From: a virus
IMG/VR virus record: IMGVR_UViG_3300028392_000264
Coordinates: 1 to 25,953 of that record
DNA: 25,953 nt
Reading direction: 5' to 3' (one strand)
The notes beneath the pieces were generated by a model. It had not been told where the DNA came from and made no database searches. It saw nothing but the letters and a program-made list of their open reading frames with translations. The translations under genes and the position numbers were made by a program. Below, piece after piece: positions 5,854 to 14,133 of this stretch. Position 1 is the first letter of the stretch; each line of letters starts with the position of its first letter.

Positions 5854-7956
5854 ATGGCAAAAGGCGCGGTCATTGCTCGGATAATCTCCGAATACTCAGA
5901 CAAAGGCACAAAGGCAGCTACAAAAGATTTGCAAAACTTTTCCAAGCACAGCAACACCTTTGGAAAACAATTTGAGGAAATGGGCAAGAAACTTGCCAAA
6001 GCCTTTGCAGTTGTAGAAATTGTCAAATTTGGATTTGAATCAATCAAGGTTGCCGAAGCGGTAAATGGCGCATTTTCTAAGATGAATGTTGCTTTTGCCA
6101 ATACCGGTTCAACCTTAAATTCTACTAGCCCAGAAGTTCAAGACCTTGTTGAAAAAATGACTGGGCTTGCTTTTACTTCAGCAGAAACCGCAGATGCTCT
6201 TGCTCGTGGAGCAACAAGTTTCCACTCCGCTGCAACAGCAATGGAAAACATGAGTCTTGCCGCTAATGTTGCTCGCACAACAGGCATGACTTTGACAGAT
6301 GCAATGGTTGCGCTTGGAAAAGCCGCTTCAGGAAAAGTGCCAAAATCTCTTACCGCCCTTGGCGTGATAATGCCTAAAAATGGCACTGCTGCTGAAAAGT
6401 ATAAAATTATTACTGAGCAATTGACCAAAGCCTTAAATGGTCAAGCTGAGGCATACGCGCAAACTCATCCAATCGAAGCGATGAAGGCTAAATTTGAGGA
6501 ACTAACCAACTCGCTTGGTCAATTGCTTTTACCAGCATTTAGCGCAGTTGTTAAAGTAATCGATGACCATGTAATCCCTGTCATTGTAAAGATGTTCAAT
6601 TTCCTTCGCGAGAATCCAAAATATGTTCAACCAGTTGTTGATGCTTTTGCGCTCTTGGTTAACATATTGGCAAAGGTCGGCGTAAGCATCCTTCAAGAGG
6701 CTTCCTATTTCTTAAAGTTTGCCTCCGTTGTTTTGCAAGTTGTTCGCGCAGTTGCTTTCCTTGCCGGAAACAAAGACATGGAAAAATGGGCAAAGTCATC
6801 CGCAGATGGTCTTGGCAATACTTCCAAATCATTATCTGAAGCAGCCACAAAACTTGATAAGTTTCACATGACTGCAACTAAATTAAAAGCAACTTCTCCA
6901 ATCGTGGTAAAAAGTTTTTCTAGCATAACAACAGCAACCAACGCCGCCGCAAACGCAACAAAAAATTTGACTAAAGAACAGATTCAATCTGCCAAAGTTC
7001 TTGCCGAACTTAAAAAAATGGGCATTACTCCAACAACTGAAAAAGATCCAATTGAATTAGAAGCGGCTCGCCTTAATCTTTTGAAGCAGGGAACTATTGA
7101 GGAAAAGGCTCGCATTGATGCAATCATTGCCGCCACTGCTGCTCAATTAGCATCAAACGAGGCAACCGCCCGTTATGCCGACCTTCTTACAGCTCTTGCC
7201 GACAACAAGATTTCAACTGAGGAAATCTCAGTCCTTGCCTCTAAATGGGGAATCTCCACAATGGCAGTCGAGGAATATGTTGCCAAGATTTATGCGGCAA
7301 ATTCCACACCTGGCAACGATGATGCGATAATGAAACTTTATGAGGCTTGGGGTCTGACTAAAGAGGAAGCCTCTAAATATATCGACTTTGCGCGAGCATT
7401 AGCCGATGAGAAGTTATCCTCAGCTGAGATTGAAAACTTGATGGCCAAGTGGGGATTGACACGCGAGCAAGTTCTTGCCTATGCCAAGCAGGTTCAAGAT
7501 GGCATAGTATTTTCAAGCACTTTCGCCGATCCTGGCAATGCTGCAAAGCAATCTTGGGTTGATGCATTAGCGGCTCTTAATAATTTCTTTTCCGCTTATT
7601 TTGCTTATTCCAACACCAGCCCTAACGCAAGCACTGGCAGCAGCAATATAAGCGGCGGCACAAGCGGAAGTGCTGGCACTTTTGGCGGCAGCCTTCCTCA
7701 ATATGTTCTGGATCAGAATCCAGAATTAGCCGCAGCCGTTGGCGCAACCGCCAATCGCAGTATTGATATTGCCAATCTTGGCTCAACCGCAACATCTGGA
7801 ATGGGTGGCGGTGGCGGTTTAGCAACAACCAATGTCACTGTCAATGTTCAAGGTTCCGTTACTAGCGAATCTGATTTAATTTCAACAATTCGTCAGAGCT
7901 TACTCAATAGCCAATTGTCAGGTAAGCAAATCACAGCGTTAGCGTTGACTCTCTAA
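5854..7956 (+). CDS. Tape measure protein
   Basis: The longest gene of the window, 700 residues, immediately after the chaperone region. It is Ala/Lys-rich and mostly helical. It has an N-terminal GAVIARIISEYSDKGTKAA segment, a conserved phage tail tape measure core (about residues 60-230, including FTSAETADALARGATSFHSA and VALGKAASGKVPKSLTALG), and hydrophobic stretches around residues 255-310. Helical repeats with KWGI/KWGL motifs (ISVLASKWGIS, IENLMAKWGLT) follow, then a Gly/Ser-rich linker and a C-terminal NVTVNVQGSVTSESDLI strand domain. It sets tail length. With the rule of about 0.15 nm per residue, the tail would be near 105 nm. An SD (AAAGGAGAG) precedes the ATG. Confidence 0.93.
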   Translation: MAKGAVIARIISEYSDKGTKAATKDLQNFSKHSNTFGKQFEEMGKKLAKAFAVVEIVKFGFESIKVAEAVNGAFSKMNVAFANTGSTLNSTSPEVQDLVEKMTGLAFTSAETADALARGATSFHSAATAMENMSLAANVARTTGMTLTDAMVALGKAASGKVPKSLTALGVIMPKNGTAAEKYKIITEQLTKALNGQAEAYAQTHPIEAMKAKFEELTNSLGQLLLPAFSAVVKVIDDHVIPVIVKMFNFLRENPKYVQPVVDAFALLVNILAKVGVSILQEASYFLKFASVVLQVVRAVAFLAGNKDMEKWAKSSADGLGNTSKSLSEAATKLDKFHMTATKLKATSPIVVKSFSSITTATNAAANATKNLTKEQIQSAKVLAELKKMGITPTTEKDPIELEAARLNLLKQGTIEEKARIDAIIAATAAQLASNEATARYADLLTALADNKISTEEISVLASKWGISTMAVEEYVAKIYAANSTPGNDDAIMKLYEAWGLTKEEASKYIDFARALADEKLSSAEIENLMAKWGLTREQVLAYAKQVQDGIVFSSTFADPGNAAKQSWVDALAALNNFFSAYFAYSNTSPNASTGSSNISGGTSGSAGTFGGSLPQYVLDQNPELAAAVGATANRSIDIANLGSTATSGMGGGGGLATTNVTVNVQGSVTSESDLISTIRQSLLNSQLSGKQITALALTL

Positions 7957-9231
7957 ATGTCAGTTGCAGGAGTTCCTATATTCGGAGCAATAATTGACTT
8001 TACCGATGGTGCGGAATTTATCACTTCGGCGATGCAGTTGGATGATCCTGTCTATGGATTGCTTGGCACTGGACAATTAGCAAACGCAAATGACCGAGTT
8101 GACATCTCAGACATTGCGGTTTCAGGATCAATTCGCCGAGGTCGTAACCGTATCCTTGACAAGTTTGAGGCTGGAACTGCCACTATCGTTTTGCGCGATG
8201 ACAACGGCTATTTTAATCCTTCTAACACCTCAAGTCCTTACTACGGCAAACTTTTACCATTACGCAAGATCCAAATCTTTGCTGATTACAATGGCACTCG
8301 ATACCCACTTTTCTATGGTTTTGTCATGTCATTTACAACCAACTTCCAAGTTGGAATTGATGCTTACTCTAAGGTCACTTTGCAATGCGTTGACGGCTTT
8401 AGACTTCTCAATAACTTCCATTTCACTACTGTTCCAACTGCCACAGCAGGGGAAAGCACAGGATCAAGAATTGGCAAGTTGCTTGACCTAGCCTCATGGC
8501 CAACCGTTGCTCGCAAGATTGATACCGGCGATTCAACGGTTCAAGCTGATCCAGGCACAGCCAATCGAGGAATGCTTGATGAAGTTCAACTGGTTGGCGA
8601 TAAGACAGAATTCGGCGGTCTATTTTCCGACAATGAAGGCGATTTGCTTTTCTACTCTCGCACCAATTTGGCAAATCGAGCAGCTAATCCAACAACCATT
8701 TTTTCCGATAGTGGCTCAGATATTGGCTACCAAACAATTGAATTGATGCATGATGATGTTTTGATCGTGAACGATGTCACCGTTCAAAGGCTTGGCGGCT
8801 CGGCGCAGCAAGTTGTTGATTCAACTTCACAGACAACTTATTTTCCTCATGTTGGCGTTCGATCTGGTATCTACCTTCAAACCGATGCCGAGGCTCTAAG
8901 CCAAGCGCAAATGTTGCTGGCTACTCGTAAGGATGCAACCCTTCGCATTTCCTCACTTGGCTTGAACCTATTTGATCCATCAGATAGCGCGGCAACAAGA
9001 ATTCAGGCTGGCTTGAGTCTGGATATTTTCTCGCCAATTAAGGTGACAAAAACAATGCCAGGAAGCACTAGCATAACCAAGACATTGTTCGTTCAAGGCG
9101 TGAGCCATGATATGACCAAGCGCAGTTTTGACACAAAATTGATGACGGCTGAACCTGTCATCAAAGCATTTGTTTTGGACAACACTTCAGTCGGAGTGTT
9201 GGATGGAACAGACGGACTTCTAAGTTACTAA
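7957..9231 (+). CDS. Minor tail protein (distal tail/baseplate-type)
   Basis: A 424-residue protein whose ATG directly follows the tape measure stop (TAAATG), suggesting coupled translation. Features: IAVSGSIRRGRNRILDKFEAG, then ATIVLRDDNGYFNPSNTSSP, YYGKLLPLRKIQIFADYNG and LFYGFVMSFTTNF. This block is typical of the siphovirus tail protein that follows the tape measure and forms the tip hub. The C-terminal part holds VNDVTVQRLGGSAQQV and a VQGVSHDM segment also common to these hub proteins. It probably builds the ring that closes the tube and anchors receptor-binding proteins. No enzymatic motif is evident. Confidence 0.85.
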   Translation: MSVAGVPIFGAIIDFTDGAEFITSAMQLDDPVYGLLGTGQLANANDRVDISDIAVSGSIRRGRNRILDKFEAGTATIVLRDDNGYFNPSNTSSPYYGKLLPLRKIQIFADYNGTRYPLFYGFVMSFTTNFQVGIDAYSKVTLQCVDGFRLLNNFHFTTVPTATAGESTGSRIGKLLDLASWPTVARKIDTGDSTVQADPGTANRGMLDEVQLVGDKTEFGGLFSDNEGDLLFYSRTNLANRAANPTTIFSDSGSDIGYQTIELMHDDVLIVNDVTVQRLGGSAQQVVDSTSQTTYFPHVGVRSGIYLQTDAEALSQAQMLLATRKDATLRISSLGLNLFDPSDSAATRIQAGLSLDIFSPIKVTKTMPGSTSITKTLFVQGVSHDMTKRSFDTKLMTAEPVIKAFVLDNTSVGVLDGTDGLLSY

Positions 9232-9241
9232 GGAGCAATAA

Positions 9242-9937
9242 ATGGCCGGTGGATACAAGCTATTCAGCACAGGTGAAGTGCTAACAGCAGCAAATGTCAA
9301 TAACTATTTGATGAAGCAGACTGTCATGGTCTTTGCCGATGCTGCTACTCGCACAACGGCGCTTTCAGGCGTATTGATTGAAGGAATGCTTTCCTATCGT
9401 ACAGATGGTCATGTTCACGAATACTATGACGGGTCAGCCTGGGTTGCGACTGGAAATGTTAGCCTCACAGGTACTCAAACCCTTACCAATAAAACTTTAA
9501 CTTCGCCAACAATCAATGGCGGTTTCACAAGCAGCATAAATGAAAGCATTGTCAGAGGACTTGAGGAGGATGTCAATGTTGTTGCTTCGGCGGCAACAGG
9601 CACAATCAACTTTGATGTTTCAACCGCATCGGTTTGGTATTACACCTCAAATGCCACAGCCAATCACACGCTAAATTTCCGTTACAGCTCAGGGGCAACC
9701 TTGGCAAGCAAGTTAGCAGTAGGAGATGCAATTACTTTGGTTTGGCTAAATACCAACGGCTCAACTGCTTATTATCCAAGCGTGATTCAGATTGATGGCA
9801 CAACCGTAACTCCAAAGGTTCCTGCCACAATTTCAGCAGGTAACGCCAGCGCAATTGATTCCTACACTTTCACAATTATCAAGACAGCGGCAACGCCTAC
9901 TTACACAGTTTTTGAAACACAAACCAAATTCGCATAA
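9242..9937 (+). CDS. Minor tail / tail tip fibre protein
   Basis: A 231-residue protein. The N-terminal part (FSTGEVLTAANVNNYLMKQT, then VMVFADAATRTTALSG and LIEGMLSYRTDGHVHEYYDG) is a block frequently seen in phage tail proteins that attach to the baseplate. A TLTNKTLTSPTINGG motif follows, typical of fibre/collar linkers, and then a beta C-terminal domain (about residues 100-231, with YYTSNATANHTLNFRYSSG). It likely sits at the tail tip and may contribute to receptor binding. A good SD (AAGGAGCAA) lies in front of the ATG. Confidence 0.8.
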   Translation: MAGGYKLFSTGEVLTAANVNNYLMKQTVMVFADAATRTTALSGVLIEGMLSYRTDGHVHEYYDGSAWVATGNVSLTGTQTLTNKTLTSPTINGGFTSSINESIVRGLEEDVNVVASAATGTINFDVSTASVWYYTSNATANHTLNFRYSSGATLASKLAVGDAITLVWLNTNGSTAYYPSVIQIDGTTVTPKVPATISAGNASAIDSYTFTIIKTAATPTYTVFETQTKFA

Positions 9938-9946
9938 GGGGAAAAA

Positions 9947-10846
9947 ATGCCAATACTTTCAGCGTTAGCAAATTCATCTGCAAGTGGATATAGGTTTGGT
10001 GCGCTTGGAAAACCTGTTGTTACAGGTGGCACACTTACATCTGATGCAACTTATTATTATCGAACATTTACCGCCAATGGCACTCTTGGTGTTACAGGTT
10101 CAGCTTTAACTTACGATGCAATTGTTATTGCAGGTGGTGGATCGGGCGGTCATGGACAAGCAAGCACAAGCCCTCTTTTCAATGATTACAACGGAGGCGG
10201 CGGTGCTGGTGGTTTATTAGCTCTTACAAGTCAAAGCGGAAGCGGTAGCATTTCTATTGTTGTTGGTGCTGGCGGTTCAGCGCGAACTGGTGGCAGTCAA
10301 GTAGGTGCAAATGGAACAAATAGTTCTATTGCTTCAAATACCGCAACTGCTGGTGCTGGCGGCAGTAACGGAACAGGTGGTTCGGGCGGCGGCGGTTTAG
10401 GAACTTATCCAGACAATTTCTCAACTTCGGGCGGCGCAGGTACATCAGGTCAAGGAAATAACGGCGGCGCAGGTGCATCAACTACGGTATCGGCATCCTC
10501 AGGTGGTGGCGGTGGAGCAGGTGCAGTTGGAAGCAGCGCCGTTACCGGAAATGGTGGCGCAGGTGGCGCTGGCAGTTCAACTTATTCATCTTGGGGAAGT
10601 GTGACTGGCACAGGTCAAAATGTTAGCGGAACTTATTATTATGCTGGCGGTGGCGGTGGAACAGGCAGCAATTCGGCAGCCGCAGGTGGAAATGGTGGTG
10701 GAACTGCTGGCGTAAATACTAGCTCTGCTTCAAATGCCACAGCGAATACAGGTGGTGGCGGCGGTTCAACTTTCTCAGGATCATCATCAGGTGCTGGCGG
10801 TTCGGGTCTTGTCATCGTTCGCTATACGAAAGTGCAGGTGGACTAA
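9947..10846 (+). CDS. Glycine-rich tail tip protein
   Basis: A 299-residue protein. After a short beta N-terminus (GTLTSDATYYYRTFTANGTL, AIVIAGGGSGG) it is dominated by GGGG/GGAG/GGSG runs (about residues 63-285) and ends GSGLVIVRY, the classic closing motif of glycine-rich domains in phage and bacterial surface proteins. Polyglycine-II lattices of this type occur at receptor-binding tips, for example in the T4-like phage S16 adhesin. Here I infer an adhesin or tail tip role. It resembles mycobacterial PGRS only in composition. The stop overlaps the next ATG (TAATG). Confidence 0.75.
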   Translation: MPILSALANSSASGYRFGALGKPVVTGGTLTSDATYYYRTFTANGTLGVTGSALTYDAIVIAGGGSGGHGQASTSPLFNDYNGGGGAGGLLALTSQSGSGSISIVVGAGGSARTGGSQVGANGTNSSIASNTATAGAGGSNGTGGSGGGGLGTYPDNFSTSGGAGTSGQGNNGGAGASTTVSASSGGGGGAGAVGSSAVTGNGGAGGAGSSTYSSWGSVTGTGQNVSGTYYYAGGGGGTGSNSAAAGGNGGGTAGVNTSSASNATANTGGGGGSTFSGSSSGAGGSGLVIVRYTKVQVD

Positions 10847-11145
10847 TGAGCCATTGGGCAGAATTAGATCAAAACAACATTGTTCTCCGCGTAACCGTTG
10901 GAGATAACAATGAACCAGACGAAGGCTACCAATGGTTAATTGATAACCTTGGTGGTACTTGGATTCAGACCAGCTACAACGGCAAAATTAGAAACAAGTT
11001 TGCCGGCATTGGTGATTTCTATGATGTTGCGCGAGATGTTTTCTATGCGCCAAAGTGCCACGATGAAGCGGTGCTAGACGAAGCAACCTACGAATGGATT
11101 TGTACCAACGAAGCACACACAGTTCAACCAACAGATTCAAACTAA
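10846..11145 (+). CDS. Small tail-associated protein of the type found in T4-like cyanophages
   Basis: A 99-residue protein starting MSHWAELDQNNIVLRVTVGD. It contains DEGYQWLIDNLGGTWIQTSY, then NGKIRNKFAGIGDFYDVARD, and an end with aromatic residues (TYEWICTNE). I recognise the series WAxLDxNNxVxRVxVxDN, EGYQWLxDNLGGTWxQTSYN, FAGIG.xYD from proteins encoded near tail fibre genes of marine T4-like cyanophages and related metagenomic viruses. The role there is not established; fibre assembly or a fibre tip has been supposed. Here it is translationally coupled to the glycine-rich tip gene, so a partner function is inferred. Confidence 0.75.
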   Translation: MSHWAELDQNNIVLRVTVGDNNEPDEGYQWLIDNLGGTWIQTSYNGKIRNKFAGIGDFYDVARDVFYAPKCHDEAVLDEATYEWICTNEAHTVQPTDSN

Positions 11146-11179
11146 CCAAAACTTCAGGGGCTTACGCTAGGAGAGTCAA

Positions 11180-11431
11180 ATGGCGGTTTCATCTGCAAAC
11201 TACACAGTTACTACAACACCAACTCAAGTTTTTATTGGTAACGGTGCAACAAATGTCTATCTGCACAGTTCATCAGGAACTTGTTTCCTTGGCGGCTCTG
11301 ATGTCACTCCGACAACTGGCTACCAAATGGATTCAGGTGACAAGTTAGTTCTCTCAACTCACGAATCAGCAATTTATGCTTGCACTTCAGCCGGTTCAAC
11401 TGTTGTGAAAGTTTTGATTTTAAGCAAATGA
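11180..11431 (+). CDS. Small beta-rich virion-associated protein
   Basis: An 83-residue protein: MAVSSANYTVTTTPTQVFIG, NVYLHSSSGTCFLGG, VLSTHESAIYACTSAGS, with a hydrophobic last strand (VVKVLILSK). It looks like a compact beta sandwich. The pattern TPTQVFIG...NVYLHSSSGTCFLGGSDVT resembles short phage proteins that follow tail genes and may add receptor-contact or capsid-decoration modules. An SD (AGGAGAG) lies 6-7 bases before the ATG. The function is not known. Its stop overlaps the first lysis gene. Confidence 0.65.
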   Translation: MAVSSANYTVTTTPTQVFIGNGATNVYLHSSSGTCFLGGSDVTPTTGYQMDSGDKLVLSTHESAIYACTSAGSTVVKVLILSK

Positions 11432-11706
11432 GTTCAGATATCGCAACAATTATTTATTCTTACTTTTTCGTTGGTGCAGCTCTTATGGCTGGAATTGCCA
11501 TGATTGCTAGACACACAATTGCCAAATACACAGACGAACTCAAGGACAAGCTCTCTCGCATTGAATATGCCCTCTATAACGATGGACAGACTGGCTTAAT
11601 CAATAAAGTTGATCAACTCATTGAGAATCAAAATTTGATCAAGATTGATGTTGAAGTTATGAAGGCAAAAGCCGAAAGCAAGCCTAGAGCCAGGAAAGCC
11701 GAATGA
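11428..11706 (+). CDS. Single-span membrane protein with coiled coil, holin-like
   Basis: A 92-residue protein starting at the ATG overlapping the previous stop; a longer upstream frame exists but lies inside the preceding gene. There is one strong membrane segment (about residues 5-25, IIYSYFFVGAALMAGIAMIA). A charged helical region with coiled-coil character (YTDELKDKLSRIEYAL, LINKVDQLIENQNLIKID) and a basic tail (KPRARKAE) follow. This N-out single-span plus cytoplasmic coiled-coil design is common for actinophage holin or holin-partner proteins, and the gene abuts the endolysin gene. Either a holin or an antiholin is plausible. Confidence 0.65.
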   Translation: MSSDIATIIYSYFFVGAALMAGIAMIARHTIAKYTDELKDKLSRIEYALYNDGQTGLINKVDQLIENQNLIKIDVEVMKAKAESKPRARKAE

Positions 11707-12158
11707 AGTCGCAGAATGGCTGGCCAGCAAGCGCCGATCCCAACGCGATTGGCATCAAGGCATTTCCTGTCGCTGGCACTGCCATCAAATTGCGATGCGC
11801 TTCGGGGGTTGGCTTAATTCTTGCCTCATTCGCTGCCGAATTCCACGCCAGCGTTGAACCTATTGACAAAGGCACTTTAGATGACTGGGGCTACGCCTAC
11901 CGCCCAGTTCGAGGTCAGACAACAGAGTTGTCCAACCATTCATCCGGCACAGCCATTGACATCAACGCCGCCCATCATATTCTTGGCAAGGAAGGCACTT
12001 TTACAGTTGAGAAGGTTGCAGTTATCCATGCCTTGATCAAGAAGTATGGATTGCGTTGGGGTGGCGATTACAAAGGCCGCAAAGATGAAATGCACTACGA
12101 AATCATTGAAACACCTGAGCAAGTTAAAGCTCGGATTGCCAAGTTAAACCTCAAATAA
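11703..12158 (+). CDS. Endolysin, M15-family peptidase (D-Ala-D-Ala carboxypeptidase/L-Ala-D-Glu type)
   Basis: A 151-residue single-domain enzyme of the VanY/peptidase M15 type. The zinc-binding pattern is visible: SNHSSGTAIDIN (His79, Asp86) and DEMHYE (Asp128, His131, Glu133). It is preceded by the family segment WGYAYRPVRG and followed by a short helix. It would cut peptide bonds in peptidoglycan stem peptides at the end of infection. No separate wall-binding domain or signal peptide is present, so export would depend on a holin. It overlaps the upstream membrane protein by 4 bases and is followed by a second small membrane protein, forming a lysis cassette. Confidence 0.87.
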   Translation: MKSQNGWPASADPNAIGIKAFPVAGTAIKLRCASGVGLILASFAAEFHASVEPIDKGTLDDWGYAYRPVRGQTTELSNHSSGTAIDINAAHHILGKEGTFTVEKVAVIHALIKKYGLRWGGDYKGRKDEMHYEIIETPEQVKARIAKLNLK

Positions 12159-12175
12159 ATCAACTAGGAGATCAA

Positions 12176-12424
12176 ATGAAAATAGATGCCAAGAAGGTTC
12201 AATCGTTAGTTTTAACTTATGGAACTGTTACCTTGCCAATTGCAATCACTGCTCTGGCAATGAATGCATCAACAACAGTGAAAATTCTTTCATTCTGCTC
12301 AGGTTTGCTTGCTCTTGTTATCCGACAAGGCAATCCAAAAGATCCATTTACAATGAATTTGCTAAAGATTGCCGAACAGGAAGTCAATGTTGAATTAGAA
12401 AAAAAGACCAAGAAAAAGGTTTAA
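12176..12424 (+). CDS. Holin-like small membrane protein
   Basis: An 82-residue protein with two hydrophobic helices (about residues 13-31 and 34-50). It has a short loop, an RQGNPKDPF motif after the second helix, and a highly charged basic C-terminus (ELEKKTKKKV). Two-span small proteins with a lysine-rich tail next to an endolysin gene are typical class II holins. Start: ATG with AGGAG 6 bases upstream. With the single-span protein at 11428-11706, this phage would encode two candidate lysis membrane proteins flanking its peptidase. Confidence 0.7.
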   Translation: MKIDAKKVQSLVLTYGTVTLPIAITALAMNASTTVKILSFCSGLLALVIRQGNPKDPFTMNLLKIAEQEVNVELEKKTKKKV

Positions 12425-12454
12425 TCTAACAACGCAGGGGAAACGGTTTATCCT

Positions 12455-13192
12455 ATGAAATCCATTGTTGTCATTTCAGATTTGCAAAGTCCTTACCATG
12501 ATGTCGCAGCTACCAAGGCAGTTGCCAAATTCATCAAGCACTATCGCCCAAGCAGCGTGGTATCAGTCGGAGATGAAATTGATCTCCCACAGATTTCGCG
12601 TTGGGAGGAAGGCGGCGAAGGCGAATGGCAGCGAGACTTAGGCAGACATCGCGACATTACCGTTGACCTACTTGCCGAATTACAAGTTGACCATATTGTC
12701 CGAAGCAATCACTCTGATCGACTTTACAACAAGATCAAGTCCAAGGCTCCAGGCTTTCTCGGATTGCCAGAGCTTGAGATTGAGAAGTTTCTCAAACTAG
12801 ACAGCCTTGGCATCACCTATCACCATGAGCCTTATGAACTGGCTCCTAACTGGCTGTTGATGCATGGCGATGAAGGCAATGTTCAGCCAACCGCCGGTGC
12901 TACCGCGTTGGGCTTAGCAAAACGCTCAGGCATGAGCGTTGTTTGCGGCCACACGCATCGCATGGGCTTGACTCATCACACTCAAGGTTGGGCTGGCAAG
13001 ACAAAAACCATTTGGGGAATGGAAGTCGGAAATCTCATGGATTACAAATTTGCTCGCTATATTAAGGCAGGGTTATTTACTTGGAACAAAGGCTTTGGCT
13101 TGCTTCATGTTGACGGAACAACCGTCATGCCTCAGTTAGTTCCAATTGTCAATAACTCATTTACCGTTGATGGCAAAGTTTGGAAGTGGTAG
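12455..13192 (+). CDS. Calcineurin-like metallophosphoesterase
   Basis: A 245-residue protein with the metallophosphoesterase signature: ISDLQSPYHD (Asp9, His15), SVGDEID (Gly39-Asp40-x2-Asp43), RSNHSD (Asn-His), LMHGDEG and CGHTHRMG. The first motif reads D-L-Q instead of the common D-x-H; a similar D-L-Q form occurs in other phage members. Phage members of this superfamily have been linked to nucleotide or nucleic-acid phosphodiester cleavage, but the substrate here cannot be read. It lies after the lysis genes, with a modest SD (CAGGGGAAA) about 12 bases upstream, and opens a group of metabolic-type genes. Confidence 0.85.
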   Translation: MKSIVVISDLQSPYHDVAATKAVAKFIKHYRPSSVVSVGDEIDLPQISRWEEGGEGEWQRDLGRHRDITVDLLAELQVDHIVRSNHSDRLYNKIKSKAPGFLGLPELEIEKFLKLDSLGITYHHEPYELAPNWLLMHGDEGNVQPTAGATALGLAKRSGMSVVCGHTHRMGLTHHTQGWAGKTKTIWGMEVGNLMDYKFARYIKAGLFTWNKGFGLLHVDGTTVMPQLVPIVNNSFTVDGKVWKW

Positions 13193-13196
13193 CAAG

Positions 13197-13499
13197 ATGG
13201 ACAGGGATGAAATACTTAAAGAGGCAATTCGCCTGACAATGGGTGATCGCAATGATCAAAATGGAGATCCATTTGAGAATCATTTGCGAATCGCAAAGAT
13301 TTGGTCAGTTGTCCTTCACCAAGAGATTGAGCCGTATCAGGTCGCTCTTTGCATGGCAGGTTTGAAACTTGCTAGATTGGCTTACAACCCACTTGATGAT
13401 TCCTTCATTGATGGGGCTGCTTATTTAGCAATTGCAGGGGAAATCGTTAACAAAGGGGAAAACATTGAGAAATCTAGTTGTTCTTGTTCCAAGCCGTAA
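13197..13499 (+). CDS. DUF6378-like protein
   Basis: A 100-residue protein from the ATG at 13197, 4 bases after the preceding stop; a longer frame would run into the upstream gene. The motif series LKEAIRLTMGDRNDQNGDP, NHLRIAKIWSVVL, YQVALCMAGLKLARLAYNP, DSFIDGAAYLAIAGEI matches a helical family common in actinophages, which I identify as DUF6378. Conserved GDR, H, K and D positions suggest a nucleotide-binding or pyrophosphohydrolase-like helical bundle, but no activity is established. It overlaps the start of the glycosyltransferase gene by 35 bases. Confidence 0.75.
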   Translation: MDRDEILKEAIRLTMGDRNDQNGDPFENHLRIAKIWSVVLHQEIEPYQVALCMAGLKLARLAYNPLDDSFIDGAAYLAIAGEIVNKGENIEKSSCSCSKP

Positions 13500-14133
13500 T
13501 CGGCCACAAAACATCGCCGAGCTGATCAAGTCATTTGACGAAACGGAAACCGAGTCGGACTTGATTGTCATAGTCGATGACGATGAACCGCAGATGGATG
13601 CCTACTTAGCCCTTGGTTGCGATGTCATGGTTGTTGAAAAGAATGGCAAAGGCATGGCCAAGCCATTAAACTTTGCCGCCCGACACTTTGCCCATAAGTA
13701 TCGCCATTTCGCATTCCTTGGCGATGATCACAGACCGCGCACAAAGAATTGGGATGTTCATTTCATCAACGCTTTAGACGAATTAGGCACTGGCATTGTC
13801 TATGGCAATGACTTGTTTCAAGGCGAGGCGTTGCCGACTGCCGTTGCTATGAGTGGCGATATTGTCAACGCCCTTGGCGGCATGGTTCCACAAGGAATGA
13901 TCCACTTGTATCTGGACAATTTCTGGATGAAACTTGGCAAAGACTTGGGAACCTTTAGTTACCTTTCGGAAGTAGTCATTGAACATCTCCACCCAGTTGC
14001 CGGCAAAGCGCAATGGGATGAAGGTTACAGAGATGTCAATGCTGAGGAAGTTTATTCAGCTGACAAGAAGGCATTTGACGAATACATCGCCAGTGATGCT
14101 TATCGATCACTTGTCGAGAAGCTACTGGCATGA
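13465..14133 (+). CDS. GT-A fold glycosyltransferase
   Basis: A 222-residue protein if translation starts at the TTG at 13465 (MRNLVVLVPSRNRP), which has GGGGAAAA 4-11 bases upstream. The frame is open to an ATG at 13432, but that start adds a non-homologous lead and has no such site. GT-A features: a first strand LVVLVPSRNRPQNI, the metal-binding DDD of VIVDDDEP, a second acidic motif LGDDHRP, and a C-terminal helix-rich part. The acceptor is unknown. It is coupled to an epimerase gene, so both probably act on one sugar pathway, decorating a virion protein, phage DNA or host surface. Confidence 0.8.
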   Translation: MRNLVVLVPSRNRPQNIAELIKSFDETETESDLIVIVDDDEPQMDAYLALGCDVMVVEKNGKGMAKPLNFAARHFAHKYRHFAFLGDDHRPRTKNWDVHFINALDELGTGIVYGNDLFQGEALPTAVAMSGDIVNALGGMVPQGMIHLYLDNFWMKLGKDLGTFSYLSEVVIEHLHPVAGKAQWDEGYRDVNAEEVYSADKKAFDEYIASDAYRSLVEKLLA

